From positions 7,620 to 30,383 of the forward strand of contig JABUUT010000005.1 in NCBI GenBank assembly GCA_021443045.1: a stretch of DNA of 22,764 nt, given 5' to 3'. The notes under the pieces were generated by a model. That model saw only the letters and a list, made by a program, of their open reading frames with translations, was not told where the DNA came from and ran no database searches. The stretch's first letter is position 1; every line of letters begins with the position of its first letter. Position numbers and translations under genes: made by a program. This document shows, piece after piece, positions 7,149 through 15,136 of the stretch. Source of the stretch: Fibrobacteraceae bacterium (lineage in GTDB: Bacteria; Fibrobacterota; Fibrobacteria; Fibrobacterales; Fibrobacteraceae).

Positions 7149-8747
7149 ATGAGTAATTACTACAATATGCCAAAACTCCCTACGGAGAACAGCCCAAAGG
7201 TGGAAATCTTTGTGGATGACAGACCCGTAATGGTTCCCGGTGACACCAACCTCCTGGAAGCCCTCAAGGCTGTGGGGATTGAAACCCCTCACATTTGTTA
7301 CCATCCTTACCTTCCGGTGTCGGGTAACTGCCGTCAATGCTTGGTGGAACAAGAGGGCCCTCGCGGTCGCATGCTTGTGATTTCTTGTTACACTCCGGTG
7401 GTTCCAGGCATGAAAATTTATACTCCAGCTTCCAGTGAACGGGTAAAAAATGCCCGCAAGGCCACTCAGGAATTTATGCTGGTAAACCATCCTCTGGATT
7501 GCCCCATTTGTGACAAGGCTGGGGAATGCACCTTGCAGGAAAATTTCATGGAAGCCGGCCAGAACGAATCTCGGCTACGCCCGGAAGTGGGTAAAAATTA
7601 CCATGGCAACCCGGACCATCAGTTTGTAGATTCCAAGGGCCAGGTTCGCGGTGGCAAGCATGTGGATATTGGTCCTAGAATTTTGCTAGACGAGGAACGC
7701 TGTGTGCAATGTGACCGTTGCGTTCGCTTTATGCGTTCTGTTGCTGGTGATGAACAGTTGCAGTTGGCTGGTCGTGCCGACCACACTTACATTTCTACAT
7801 TCCCGGGTGAAAAACTGGACCATGAATATGACCTCTGCGTTACGGATATTTGCCCTACAGGAGCCATGACTGCCAAGTATTTCCGTTTCCAGAAGCGTGT
7901 ATGGCTGCTTTCCCACACGCCTACGGTTTCCATGGATGATTCCTTGGGAGCAAACATTTGGCTGGATCACGCCGATGGGAAAATTTGGCGCATGATGCCC
8001 CGCTGCAACCCTCAGGTGAACCGCAGTTGGCTTTCTAACACTAGCCGCATGGCTTTCCAAACTTTTAGCGAAAATCGCTTGCCTGCTATTGACGCTTCTG
8101 CCATTAAAATTGGAGAAGGAAAGGTGGCCATAGTTCTTGGTGGCACATGTACCATAGAAGACCTTGCTGCTGCAAGAATGTTAAAAGACTCTCTGGGTGG
8201 CCGCGCCGAACTTTTCGGCGGCACCTTCCGTGCCGTTGGCAAGGCCGATGGCATTGCCAAGAGCGGCGACCCTATGGCCAACCGCAAGGGCTTTAAGGTT
8301 ATGGGAGTTGGCGACAACAACCTGCAAGATTTGGTAAAGCGGGTTTCGGAGTTTGAAACTTTAATTACCGTTAACGCAGACCTTTTTGGCGAGGATGCGG
8401 CTGCTGCAAGCCCTCTTGAAAAAATCAAGAACCGCATTGCTCTTTCGGCCTTTGACGATGCCACCGCCAAAAAAGCGACTGTGGCTTTTGGTATCAGGCA
8501 CTGGAGCGAAGTACAGGGCACAATGGTTAACAGCCTGGGCATTCTTCAAAAGTTGAATGCGGCCCCCACGGCTCCAGAAGCGGAACTTCGCCCTGCTTAC
8601 GAAGTGCTTTCTCAACTTTCGGGAACTGCAATCACTTGTGCTTCCAAGGCTTTTAAAAAGGCTGGCGAATATGCGAGCGTCCTTGCTGAATATTCTTACG
8701 ACAACATCAAGAGCACCGGTGCTCTGTTGAATGGAGTTGAAGTATGA
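7149..8747 (+). CDS. nuoG: NADH-quinone oxidoreductase subunit G (NuoG), short form
   Basis: NuoG relays electrons from NuoF toward NuoI. Ligands for three clusters are visible. N1b (2Fe-2S) has C50, C61, C64 and C80. N5 has H114, C118, C121 and C127, the His-ligated set. N4 has C185, C188, C191 and C235. The following molybdopterin-oxidoreductase-like domain is cut down: total length is 532 residues against roughly 700-900 in many bacteria. Where some bacterial NuoG proteins have cysteines for an extra cluster N7, this one shows serines (around S261 and S265, and WLSN at 294-297), so N7 is absent. The remaining C-terminal part (about 320-525) would be structural. The start at 7149 lacks a strong Shine-Dalgarno sequence; a second ATG at 7167 is possible. 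The stop overlaps nuoH by 4 bases. Confidence 0.93.
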   Translation: MSNYYNMPKLPTENSPKVEIFVDDRPVMVPGDTNLLEALKAVGIETPHICYHPYLPVSGNCRQCLVEQEGPRGRMLVISCYTPVVPGMKIYTPASSERVKNARKATQEFMLVNHPLDCPICDKAGECTLQENFMEAGQNESRLRPEVGKNYHGNPDHQFVDSKGQVRGGKHVDIGPRILLDEERCVQCDRCVRFMRSVAGDEQLQLAGRADHTYISTFPGEKLDHEYDLCVTDICPTGAMTAKYFRFQKRVWLLSHTPTVSMDDSLGANIWLDHADGKIWRMMPRCNPQVNRSWLSNTSRMAFQTFSENRLPAIDASAIKIGEGKVAIVLGGTCTIEDLAAARMLKDSLGGRAELFGGTFRAVGKADGIAKSGDPMANRKGFKVMGVGDNNLQDLVKRVSEFETLITVNADLFGEDAAAASPLEKIKNRIALSAFDDATAKKATVAFGIRHWSEVQGTMVNSLGILQKLNAAPTAPEAELRPAYEVLSQLSGTAITCASKAFKKAGEYASVLAEYSYDNIKSTGALLNGVEV

Positions 8748-10102
8748 TAGAAATAATCAATTCTAGGCCATGGATAGAATGGCTGATTACCATTGCAAAA
8801 TTTGCATTTTGCTTTGTGCCAGTCCTCTATATTCTTTTACTTATCCCAATGGAACGCCGTGGTGCTGGTTTTATGCAAGACCGTCAGGGCCCCAACCGCT
8901 CCTACATCAAGATTCCCTTTTTTGGGAAGATTCGTTTGTTGGGCTATGTGCAGAACATGTGCGATGGTGCAAAGTTGTTCTTTAAGGAACAGTTTACTCC
9001 TAGTGGCGTAAACAAGTTCCTCTACAATTTGGCTCCAGCCATTCCTTTTGCTATTGTATTCTTATCCCCTTGCGTTATACCTTGGTTTGGCCCAATGGTG
9101 TTTGAATGGGGTGGTAGTGTGGTTCGCGTTTCTGGCTCTATTTTAGATTCCGAAATAGGCGTGCTTCTGCTTTTTGGTTTTTCTTCTTTGTCGGCTTATG
9201 GTGCCGTACTTGCTGGTTGGGCTTCCAAATCCAAGTATTCTTTCTTGGGTGCTCTTCGTACCAGTGCCACCACCATCAGTTACGAAGTTTGCTTGGGCTT
9301 ATCCCTCATGGGTGTGCTTCTTCTGGTGGGCTCCTTCAATTTAACCGACATTGTGAGCTGGCAGGAACATCATGTTTGGGGTATTGTGGCTCAGCCCATT
9401 GCCTTTGTGTGCTTCCTCATAGCATCTATTGCCGAAACGGGCCGTGCTCCCTTTGACGTGGCCGAAGGCGAGCCAGAACTGGTTGCCGGTTACCACACTG
9501 AATATGGAGCCATGCAGTTTGGTCTCTTCTACATGGGTGAATATAGCCACATCTGCATTAACTCCTTCCTGATTTCTACACTCTTCCTTGGTGGTTATGC
9601 TGTTCCTTTTGTAACTACAGAAACCATACAGGCCCACATGGGTGGCTCTCTCTCCATCCTCTGTGGCGTGTTGGCTTTCTTGGTACTTGCTTTTCTCCAT
9701 TTGCTCTACCGCTATTCCCGCAAACTCAAAAAGACAAATCTCACCCACAAGAATGTGGTTCTTCGGGAATACCTTCTCTACAAGATTTGTGGCTGGGTTG
9801 CGGTTCTCGTTTTAATTGCTGGAGGCCTTTGCGCATGGTTCCTCTTTAATCCAAGTGTATCCTTTATTGGTGGCGAAACGGTTTATGGCATTGGAACTGC
9901 TTTAGGCACGGCTTTGATCCACCTCCTTGTTCTTGTGGTTAAGAGTGTTGCCTTCTGTTGGGTTTGGATTTGGGTTCGCTGGACTCTTCCTCGCTTCCGC
10001 TATGACCACATTATGCATTTAGGTTGGAAGATTATTTTGAACATCGCACTTGTAAACCTTGTAGTAACAGCCATTGTTGCTAAGTTGGTGGGAGGTAACT
10101 AA
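8744..10102 (+). CDS. nuoH: NADH-quinone oxidoreductase subunit H (NuoH) with internal membrane insertion
   Basis: NuoH is the membrane subunit at the mouth of the quinone tunnel, linking quinone reduction to proton pumping. Conserved elements include ERRGAGFMQDRQGPNR (37-52), the charged loop AETGRAPFDVAEGEPELVAG (230-249) with HTEYGAMQFGLFYMGEY after it, and RWTLPRFRYDHIMHLGWK (412-429) near the end. Length is 452 residues against roughly 320-360 in the family. The surplus is an insertion of about 95 residues (about 292-385) between the helix after GEY and the last helices. It contains two strongly hydrophobic stretches (about 301-322 and 347-368) separated by a basic loop. Outside it the alignment with ordinary NuoH is continuous. 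Start shares 4 bases with nuoG; its TAA overlaps the nuoI ATG by one base. Confidence 0.94.
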   Translation: MIEIINSRPWIEWLITIAKFAFCFVPVLYILLLIPMERRGAGFMQDRQGPNRSYIKIPFFGKIRLLGYVQNMCDGAKLFFKEQFTPSGVNKFLYNLAPAIPFAIVFLSPCVIPWFGPMVFEWGGSVVRVSGSILDSEIGVLLLFGFSSLSAYGAVLAGWASKSKYSFLGALRTSATTISYEVCLGLSLMGVLLLVGSFNLTDIVSWQEHHVWGIVAQPIAFVCFLIASIAETGRAPFDVAEGEPELVAGYHTEYGAMQFGLFYMGEYSHICINSFLISTLFLGGYAVPFVTTETIQAHMGGSLSILCGVLAFLVLAFLHLLYRYSRKLKKTNLTHKNVVLREYLLYKICGWVAVLVLIAGGLCAWFLFNPSVSFIGGETVYGIGTALGTALIHLLVLVVKSVAFCWVWIWVRWTLPRFRYDHIMHLGWKIILNIALVNLVVTAIVAKLVGGN

Positions 10103-10671
10103 TGGCTCGCGTTGTTAGACACAAAGACATGAATTGGCTGGAACGCCTCTACATTTTTGAAGCCTGCAGGGGCCTTTGGACTACCCTTAAGCATGCGGCT
10201 CGGGGGCTTTTCCGCTATGAGCAACTTCCTACAATTTCCTATCCGGAAGGGCAACCTGAAATTTGGAACAGCTATCGCGCCAAGCATCGCCTGATGCTGC
10301 GCCCCGATGGTACCCCTCGTTGCGTTGCCTGCGGCATGTGCGCTGCTGCGTGCCCTGCAAAGTGCATTTTTATTGAGGCTACCCAGTCTGATGATCCCCG
10401 CATTGAAAAACGGGTGATGCGTTTTGACATTGACCATTTAACATGTGTATTTTGCGGTCTTTGTGCAGAAGCCTGCCCGGTGGATGCCCTTCGCATGGAC
10501 ACCAAGGTGGTTTCTTTTGAACACCGCACTCGTGAAGAATTTGTGGCTAGTCTTTACGATCTCACTAGTTGGGACCCCAAGGATTATCCTGATGATGCCT
10601 TGAGCCAGGAGGCTCCGGGCGGTACAAGAAATGCCGAAGCCCGCAAAATTTGGGGCATGGAGGTAAAATAA
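10102..10671 (+). CDS. nuoI: NADH-quinone oxidoreductase subunit I (NuoI)
   Basis: NuoI is the 8-iron ferredoxin-like subunit that carries clusters N6a and N6b between NuoG and NuoB. Two CxxCxxCxxxCP motifs are present: C74, C77, C80, C84 and C115, C118, C121, C125, each set completing the other's cluster as in bacterial ferredoxins. The N-terminal amphipathic stretch (about 10-45) would lie on the membrane surface next to NuoH. Length (189) is normal. The ATG overlaps the nuoH stop by one base (TAATG); GGAGG just upstream of that overlap serves as ribosome-binding site. Confidence 0.96.
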   Translation: MARVVRHKDMNWLERLYIFEACRGLWTTLKHAARGLFRYEQLPTISYPEGQPEIWNSYRAKHRLMLRPDGTPRCVACGMCAAACPAKCIFIEATQSDDPRIEKRVMRFDIDHLTCVFCGLCAEACPVDALRMDTKVVSFEHRTREEFVASLYDLTSWDPKDYPDDALSQEAPGGTRNAEARKIWGMEVK

Positions 10672-11204
10672 TGCTTGCACTCATCTACTTTATTATTTTG
10701 GGTGTTATTGCTTTGGGCAGCGCCATTTGCGTTTTCCTTTCTAGACACCCTCTCTATGGAGCACTTTCTTTGGTTCTTTCCATGGTTTCTTTGGCTGGCA
10801 TCTACGGCCTTTTGGGTTCTCCCTTTGTTGGCGTGGTGCAGATTATGGTTTACGCTGGCGCCATTATGATGCTCCTGACTTTTGTGATTATGGTGCTAAA
10901 CGGTGCCCGCGACAGTAAAACGCCTATGTTCGACAAGGTTTCGCTCTTTGTGATTCCTGCAGTTCTCGCGCTCTCTGGCCTGGTGGGTTTTGCCTTGGTT
11001 CAGGCTCCTATTGCTTTTGATGCCTCTGCCCTTCGCGGCTCTGTGGCTCTCACGTCTCAAACACTTTTCGATACTTCTTCCAAGGGCCAAGGATACTTTG
11101 TCTTGTTTGAAGTTCTTGGCCTTTTACTGCTTTCCGCCATGGTGGCTGCAGTGCTCTTGGCTAAGAAGCGTCTTGGCTCTATTAACGAAGGGGAGGATAA
11201 ATAA
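10671..11204 (+). CDS. nuoJ: NADH-quinone oxidoreductase subunit J (NuoJ)
   Basis: NuoJ (ND6 family) is a membrane-arm subunit beside NuoK and the proton-channel entry. The 177-residue product has about five hydrophobic helices and the conserved segment GVVQIMVYAGAIMMLLTFVIM, the pi-bulge helix region of the family. The frame is open upstream, but the ATG at 10671 is preferred: it overlaps the nuoI stop by one base (TAATG) and has GGAGG at 10659-10663. nuoK follows with the same one-base overlap. Confidence 0.94.
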   Translation: MLALIYFIILGVIALGSAICVFLSRHPLYGALSLVLSMVSLAGIYGLLGSPFVGVVQIMVYAGAIMMLLTFVIMVLNGARDSKTPMFDKVSLFVIPAVLALSGLVGFALVQAPIAFDASALRGSVALTSQTLFDTSSKGQGYFVLFEVLGLLLLSAMVAAVLLAKKRLGSINEGEDK

Positions 11205-11518
11205 TGGAACTTCAAGCTATTTATATCCAATTCCTGGCATTGGCACTCTTTTCCATTGGTCTGGTGGTTGCCATTTCCCGCCGCAACATTTTCTTTGTCC
11301 TTATGGGCGTAGAACTTGCCTTGAATGCGGTAAACTTGAGCTTTGTAGGCTTTTCTAAAACATTGCCAGACACTCTCAGCGTGACTGGCCAAATTGTACC
11401 GCTTTTCACCATCGCCATTGCAGCTGCTGAAGCCTGCGTTGGTCTTGCCATGGTCATCTTGATCTTCCGCAATCGTGAAAGCATGGATGCTAACACTTAT
11501 TCCAACATGAAGGGGTAA
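11204..11518 (+). CDS. nuoK: NADH-quinone oxidoreductase subunit K (NuoK)
   Basis: NuoK (ND4L family, related to MrpC) is a three-helix membrane subunit in the proton path. Both buried glutamates of the family are present: E37 in GVELALNAVNL and E76 in AAAEACVGLA. Length (104) is normal. A GGGGAGG-type ribosome-binding site lies at the end of nuoJ; start and stop are packed (one-base overlap with nuoJ, 4-base gap to nuoL). Confidence 0.95.
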   Translation: MELQAIYIQFLALALFSIGLVVAISRRNIFFVLMGVELALNAVNLSFVGFSKTLPDTLSVTGQIVPLFTIAIAAAEACVGLAMVILIFRNRESMDANTYSNMKG

Positions 11519-11522
11519 AAAG

Positions 11523-13466
11523 ATGCTTCCACTTTGGTTCATACCTTTGTTTCCTCTGATAGGCACAATCCTTTTGGGTGCCATCGCCGTTATTTCTTCC
11601 GGAAGTAAGAAAGGCCCCGCTGAAGGAATCGTAGGAACTTTGGCTGTGGCTTTCCCCACATTTGCCTTTGCTTCTGTGGTGCTGGTGGCTTATACCATGC
11701 CTGTGGGCGGCATTCGTGAAACCCTCTGCAACTGGATAGACATTCCTCTCTTTAGAGCCGATATCGGATTTTTGTTCGATGGCCTTACAAGAGTGATGCT
11801 TCTGTTTATCACTGGCATTGGGGCTTTAATCACCCTCTACTCCATTGGGTATATGCATGGGGACCGCGGTTTTGCCCGCTTTTTCTCCTACATTAATTTG
11901 TTCTTATTCAGCATGATTGTGCTGGTTCTTTCCGATTCCCTGCTTTTTACATTCCTCGGTTGGGAAGGTGTGGGTCTCTGCTCCTATCTTCTCATTGGCT
12001 TCTGGAATAAAGACCTGAACAACTGCAAGGCTGCCAACAAGGCCTTTATTGTGAACAGGGTGGGCGACATCGGGTTTATTCTTGGAATGCTCTGCCTTAT
12101 TACCATAGGTGGTTCTTCCTTGTTAAACTACGAATCTCTAAATGCTTTTGTAAGAATGCTTTCTGGCGATATGCTGGCTACCGTTCTTCCCATACTTTGT
12201 TTGGCTGGGGTTCTGTTCTTTGTGGGTTGCACGGGTAAGAGTGCCCAGATTCCCCTTCTTACCTGGCTCCCCGACGCCATGGCTGGCCCTACTCCTGTTT
12301 CGGCCTTAATCCATGCGGCCACAATGGTCACATCGGGCGTGTATCTGTTGGCTCGTCTCTCTAGTATGTTTGTTCTTATTCCTGTTGTTTTGGATATTAT
12401 TACCTGGATTGGGCTTCTCACTGCGTTCTGGGCTGCTGTGGCGGGATTGTTCCAAAACGATATTAAAAAAGTGTTGGCTTATTCGACTATTTCTCAGTTG
12501 GGCTACATGTTCATGGCCGCGGGTGTGGTTGCCTTTGATGCTTCCATTTTCCATGTATTTACCCATGCCTTCTTTAAGGCTGCCCTCTTCCTAGGTGCTG
12601 GAGCCATCATTCACGCTTTGTCTGGCGAACAAGATATGCGCAAAATGGGAGGCATGATTAAAAAGACTCCTGTAACGGCTTGCGTCATGATTTTTGCATT
12701 CCTTGCCATAATCGGATTCCCTGGCTTTGCTGGTTTCTGGTCTAAGGATTTGATACTTGAGAAACTCTATGTGAGTGGCCCTATGGGCCCAGCGCTTTAC
12801 GGCGTGGCTCTCCTAACGGCTGTTATTACCGCAGTTTATATGGGACGCCTTATTGTTATGACTTTCTTTGGCTCCTACAGAGGTTCCAAAGAAAGCGAGG
12901 CGCACATTCACGAAGCTCCCGTTTGCATGCTTTTCCCAATGCTGGTTCTTTCTTTGGGTTCCATCTTTGCCGGCTACCTTTGGGCCGAAGCCATTGGCCT
13001 GGACTTCTTTAAGGAAACCCTGGCTCCAGTTGTGGGTGGTGCCCAAAACCTCTATTTTGCAGCAAAGGGCGGTGTATCTCACGTGAATCCGCTGATTTTT
13101 GCTGGATTAGGTACCGCCGCCGCCCTTCTTGGTATTTTCTTGGCCCTGGTACTCTTTGGTGGCCGCGTTCCTCAGGCCAAGGGCTCCAGCGCTCCGGAAG
13201 GCTACAAGGCCACTTGGACATTCCTCTTTGATTCTGTTCACAAATACTGTGGCATTATTCCAGTTTCTGTTTTGGCCTGGTTGGCCGAAATGGTGGTAGA
13301 CAAGATTCTCCAGGGTGTTCAGTGGACTGTGGGGAGCCTTGCGGAAATTCTAGGTGATGGTACAAGGAACCTGCAAGTTCGCAAACTCCGCTTGCAAATA
13401 GCCTTGAGCATTGCTGGTACTGCTGCTTTGATCATTATTGTTCTTGTAACAGGAGGGTTAATCTAA
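11523..13466 (+). CDS. nuoL: NADH-quinone oxidoreductase subunit L (NuoL)
   Basis: NuoL (ND5 family) is the distal antiporter-like proton-pumping subunit. At 647 residues it has many hydrophobic helices and the key charged residues: E148 in FLGWEGVGLCSYLLIGFW, K239 in GKSAQIPLLTWLPDAMAGPTPVSALIHAATMV, the lysine pair after FQND (314-316), and K408 in GFWSKDLIL. The C-terminal part would contain the long lateral helix that runs along the membrane arm. AAGGGG at the end of nuoK is the ribosome-binding site; its stop overlaps the nuoM ATG by one base. Confidence 0.95.
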   Translation: MLPLWFIPLFPLIGTILLGAIAVISSGSKKGPAEGIVGTLAVAFPTFAFASVVLVAYTMPVGGIRETLCNWIDIPLFRADIGFLFDGLTRVMLLFITGIGALITLYSIGYMHGDRGFARFFSYINLFLFSMIVLVLSDSLLFTFLGWEGVGLCSYLLIGFWNKDLNNCKAANKAFIVNRVGDIGFILGMLCLITIGGSSLLNYESLNAFVRMLSGDMLATVLPILCLAGVLFFVGCTGKSAQIPLLTWLPDAMAGPTPVSALIHAATMVTSGVYLLARLSSMFVLIPVVLDIITWIGLLTAFWAAVAGLFQNDIKKVLAYSTISQLGYMFMAAGVVAFDASIFHVFTHAFFKAALFLGAGAIIHALSGEQDMRKMGGMIKKTPVTACVMIFAFLAIIGFPGFAGFWSKDLILEKLYVSGPMGPALYGVALLTAVITAVYMGRLIVMTFFGSYRGSKESEAHIHEAPVCMLFPMLVLSLGSIFAGYLWAEAIGLDFFKETLAPVVGGAQNLYFAAKGGVSHVNPLIFAGLGTAAALLGIFLALVLFGGRVPQAKGSSAPEGYKATWTFLFDSVHKYCGIIPVSVLAWLAEMVVDKILQGVQWTVGSLAEILGDGTRNLQVRKLRLQIALSIAGTAALIIIVLVTGGLI

Positions 13467-15136
13467 TGTTATTGAATCTCCTCGTTTTGGCTCCCTTTGT
13501 AGCTGCCATTCTCATGGTTGCCACTTCTAAGGAAGACCCTAATTCTTCTTCACGATTGGCCACTTTGTTTGGTATTGGTTTTCTGGTGCTCTCCATTATG
13601 CTTATTGCTGGTGGAAACCAGGCCACAACACCTGTGGAGTGGTTCCGTATTCCAGGTACTAAAGGCCCTGTCTACTACTATTTGTACTCTCATGGTCTGG
13701 GTGCCTGGATGGTTTTCCTTTCCACGGCACTTTCCTTGGTGGCTCTCATTACGGCTGGCAATACGGCTTGCAAAAACTACCGCAACTTTGCCATAGGTAT
13801 TTTCTCCTTGATGGGTGCCATGAATGGAACATTCCTGGCTGCCGATGCGGTGCTGTTCTTCTTCTTCTTCGAAGCCATGGTGATTCCAGCAGCGGTTCTC
13901 ATTGCCGGTTTCGGAGGCTCAGAAAAGAAAAAAGCTGCCATGACCTTTGCCATATACACCTTGGTAGGCTCCGCTCCCATGATGGTTGCTTTGTGGTACC
14001 TTTTAACCATTGCCGACAATTCCTTGTTGCTCTCTTTGGCAATCGCGATCCAGAGTCTCTCTCCAGAAACTCAGACTGCGGTGCTTGTAAGCTTCCTTTT
14101 GGCGTTCTTGGTAAAAACGCCCATTTTCCCCTTTCATGGTTGGCAGGCCATCAGTTACGCTGAGGCTCCGGCTCCCTTGTCTGCTATTTTGACTGGTGCC
14201 ATGAGTAAGGCTGGTGTGTTCGGATTTATTGCCTGGATTCTCCCTATTTTCCCTCTTCAGATGTCTTATGTTACCACCTTGATGTGGATGGGGCTTTTCA
14301 CTGCCGTTTATGGTGGTCTTATGGCTCTTCGCGCAAAGGATGCAAAAAAGCTATTGGCTTTCAGTTCCATGGGGCATTTGGGTTTAGCGGTTGCAGGTGT
14401 GTTCAGTCTTTCCGAGGCCATGCTGCCTGCAGTGCTTGTGCTTCTGGTGGCTCACGGTCTTTCTGCGGGTGCTCAGTTCTTCCTCATTGGTATCGCCGAA
14501 CGCATGACACGCACTCGGGAACTAGACAAAATGGGTGGGCTTTCTTCCAAGAACCCGGTATTTTCTACACTCTTCGGCTTTGCCGGGATCTTGGCCCTGG
14601 CCATTCCTGGCACCGCAGGCTTTGTAGGTGAATTTACGGTGCTTCTTTCTTTGTGGGACATGGGGCCAATTGCCGCTGTGGTGGCTGGCTTCTGCCTCAT
14701 CCTTTCGGCAGCCTATATGCTTCGCTTTATTCAAAAGGTCATTTTTGGCAAGCAGGCTCGGGAATACGATGAAGGCCCCCGCATGACAGGCATGGAGGGT
14801 GCTTCCATTGGCATTATGACTGTTTTGCTCCTGGTGTTTGGCTTCCATCCTGCTTTTATAACAAACTCCCTGCACCTCTTTGACGAAGCCGCTATTGAAG
14901 AAATGGCTTCTGTTTCCAAGTCGGCGGAAGAAACCGTTGCCGACAGTTCCTCTGTGGTGGAACAGGAACCGTTGGAAGACGGCGTAATTCCTTTGGATGA
15001 TTCCAATATTGCCCAATTGGATTCTACTTTGGCTGCAGCCGGTTTTTCTGAAAGTGAACGCAAGGCGCTCATAGAACAAATGCTGGCCGCTGAGGCCGCT
15101 GAAGAATCCAAAACGGAGGCTTCTGAAAATGAATAG
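13466..15136 (+). CDS. nuoM: NADH-quinone oxidoreductase subunit M (NuoM) with acidic C-terminal tail
   Basis: NuoM (ND4 family) is the middle antiporter-like pump. Marks include E136 in FFFFFEAMVIP, K217 in LLAFLVKTPIFPFHGW, SYAEAPAPLSAILTGAMSKAG (230-250) and the lysine-rich loop before LLAFSSMGHLG. The membrane part ends near residue 472. Beyond it is an 84-residue tail with a strong excess of Glu, Asp, Ser and Ala, including a short helix-like segment (SESERKALIEQML) and the end EESKTEASENE. Ordinary NuoM, about 500 residues, has no such tail. The tail's last codons overlap the nuoN start by 8 bases in another frame. Confidence 0.94.
   Translation: MLLNLLVLAPFVAAILMVATSKEDPNSSSRLATLFGIGFLVLSIMLIAGGNQATTPVEWFRIPGTKGPVYYYLYSHGLGAWMVFLSTALSLVALITAGNTACKNYRNFAIGIFSLMGAMNGTFLAADAVLFFFFFEAMVIPAAVLIAGFGGSEKKKAAMTFAIYTLVGSAPMMVALWYLLTIADNSLLLSLAIAIQSLSPETQTAVLVSFLLAFLVKTPIFPFHGWQAISYAEAPAPLSAILTGAMSKAGVFGFIAWILPIFPLQMSYVTTLMWMGLFTAVYGGLMALRAKDAKKLLAFSSMGHLGLAVAGVFSLSEAMLPAVLVLLVAHGLSAGAQFFLIGIAERMTRTRELDKMGGLSSKNPVFSTLFGFAGILALAIPGTAGFVGEFTVLLSLWDMGPIAAVVAGFCLILSAAYMLRFIQKVIFGKQAREYDEGPRMTGMEGASIGIMTVLLLVFGFHPAFITNSLHLFDEAAIEEMASVSKSAEETVADSSSVVEQEPLEDGVIPLDDSNIAQLDSTLAAAGFSESERKALIEQMLAAEAAEESKTEASENE

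Noticed and set aside
10650..10670. Upstream TTG start for NuoJ
   Set aside because: It lies inside nuoI; the ATG at 10671 has a GGAGG and the TAATG coupling seen at neighbouring junctions.
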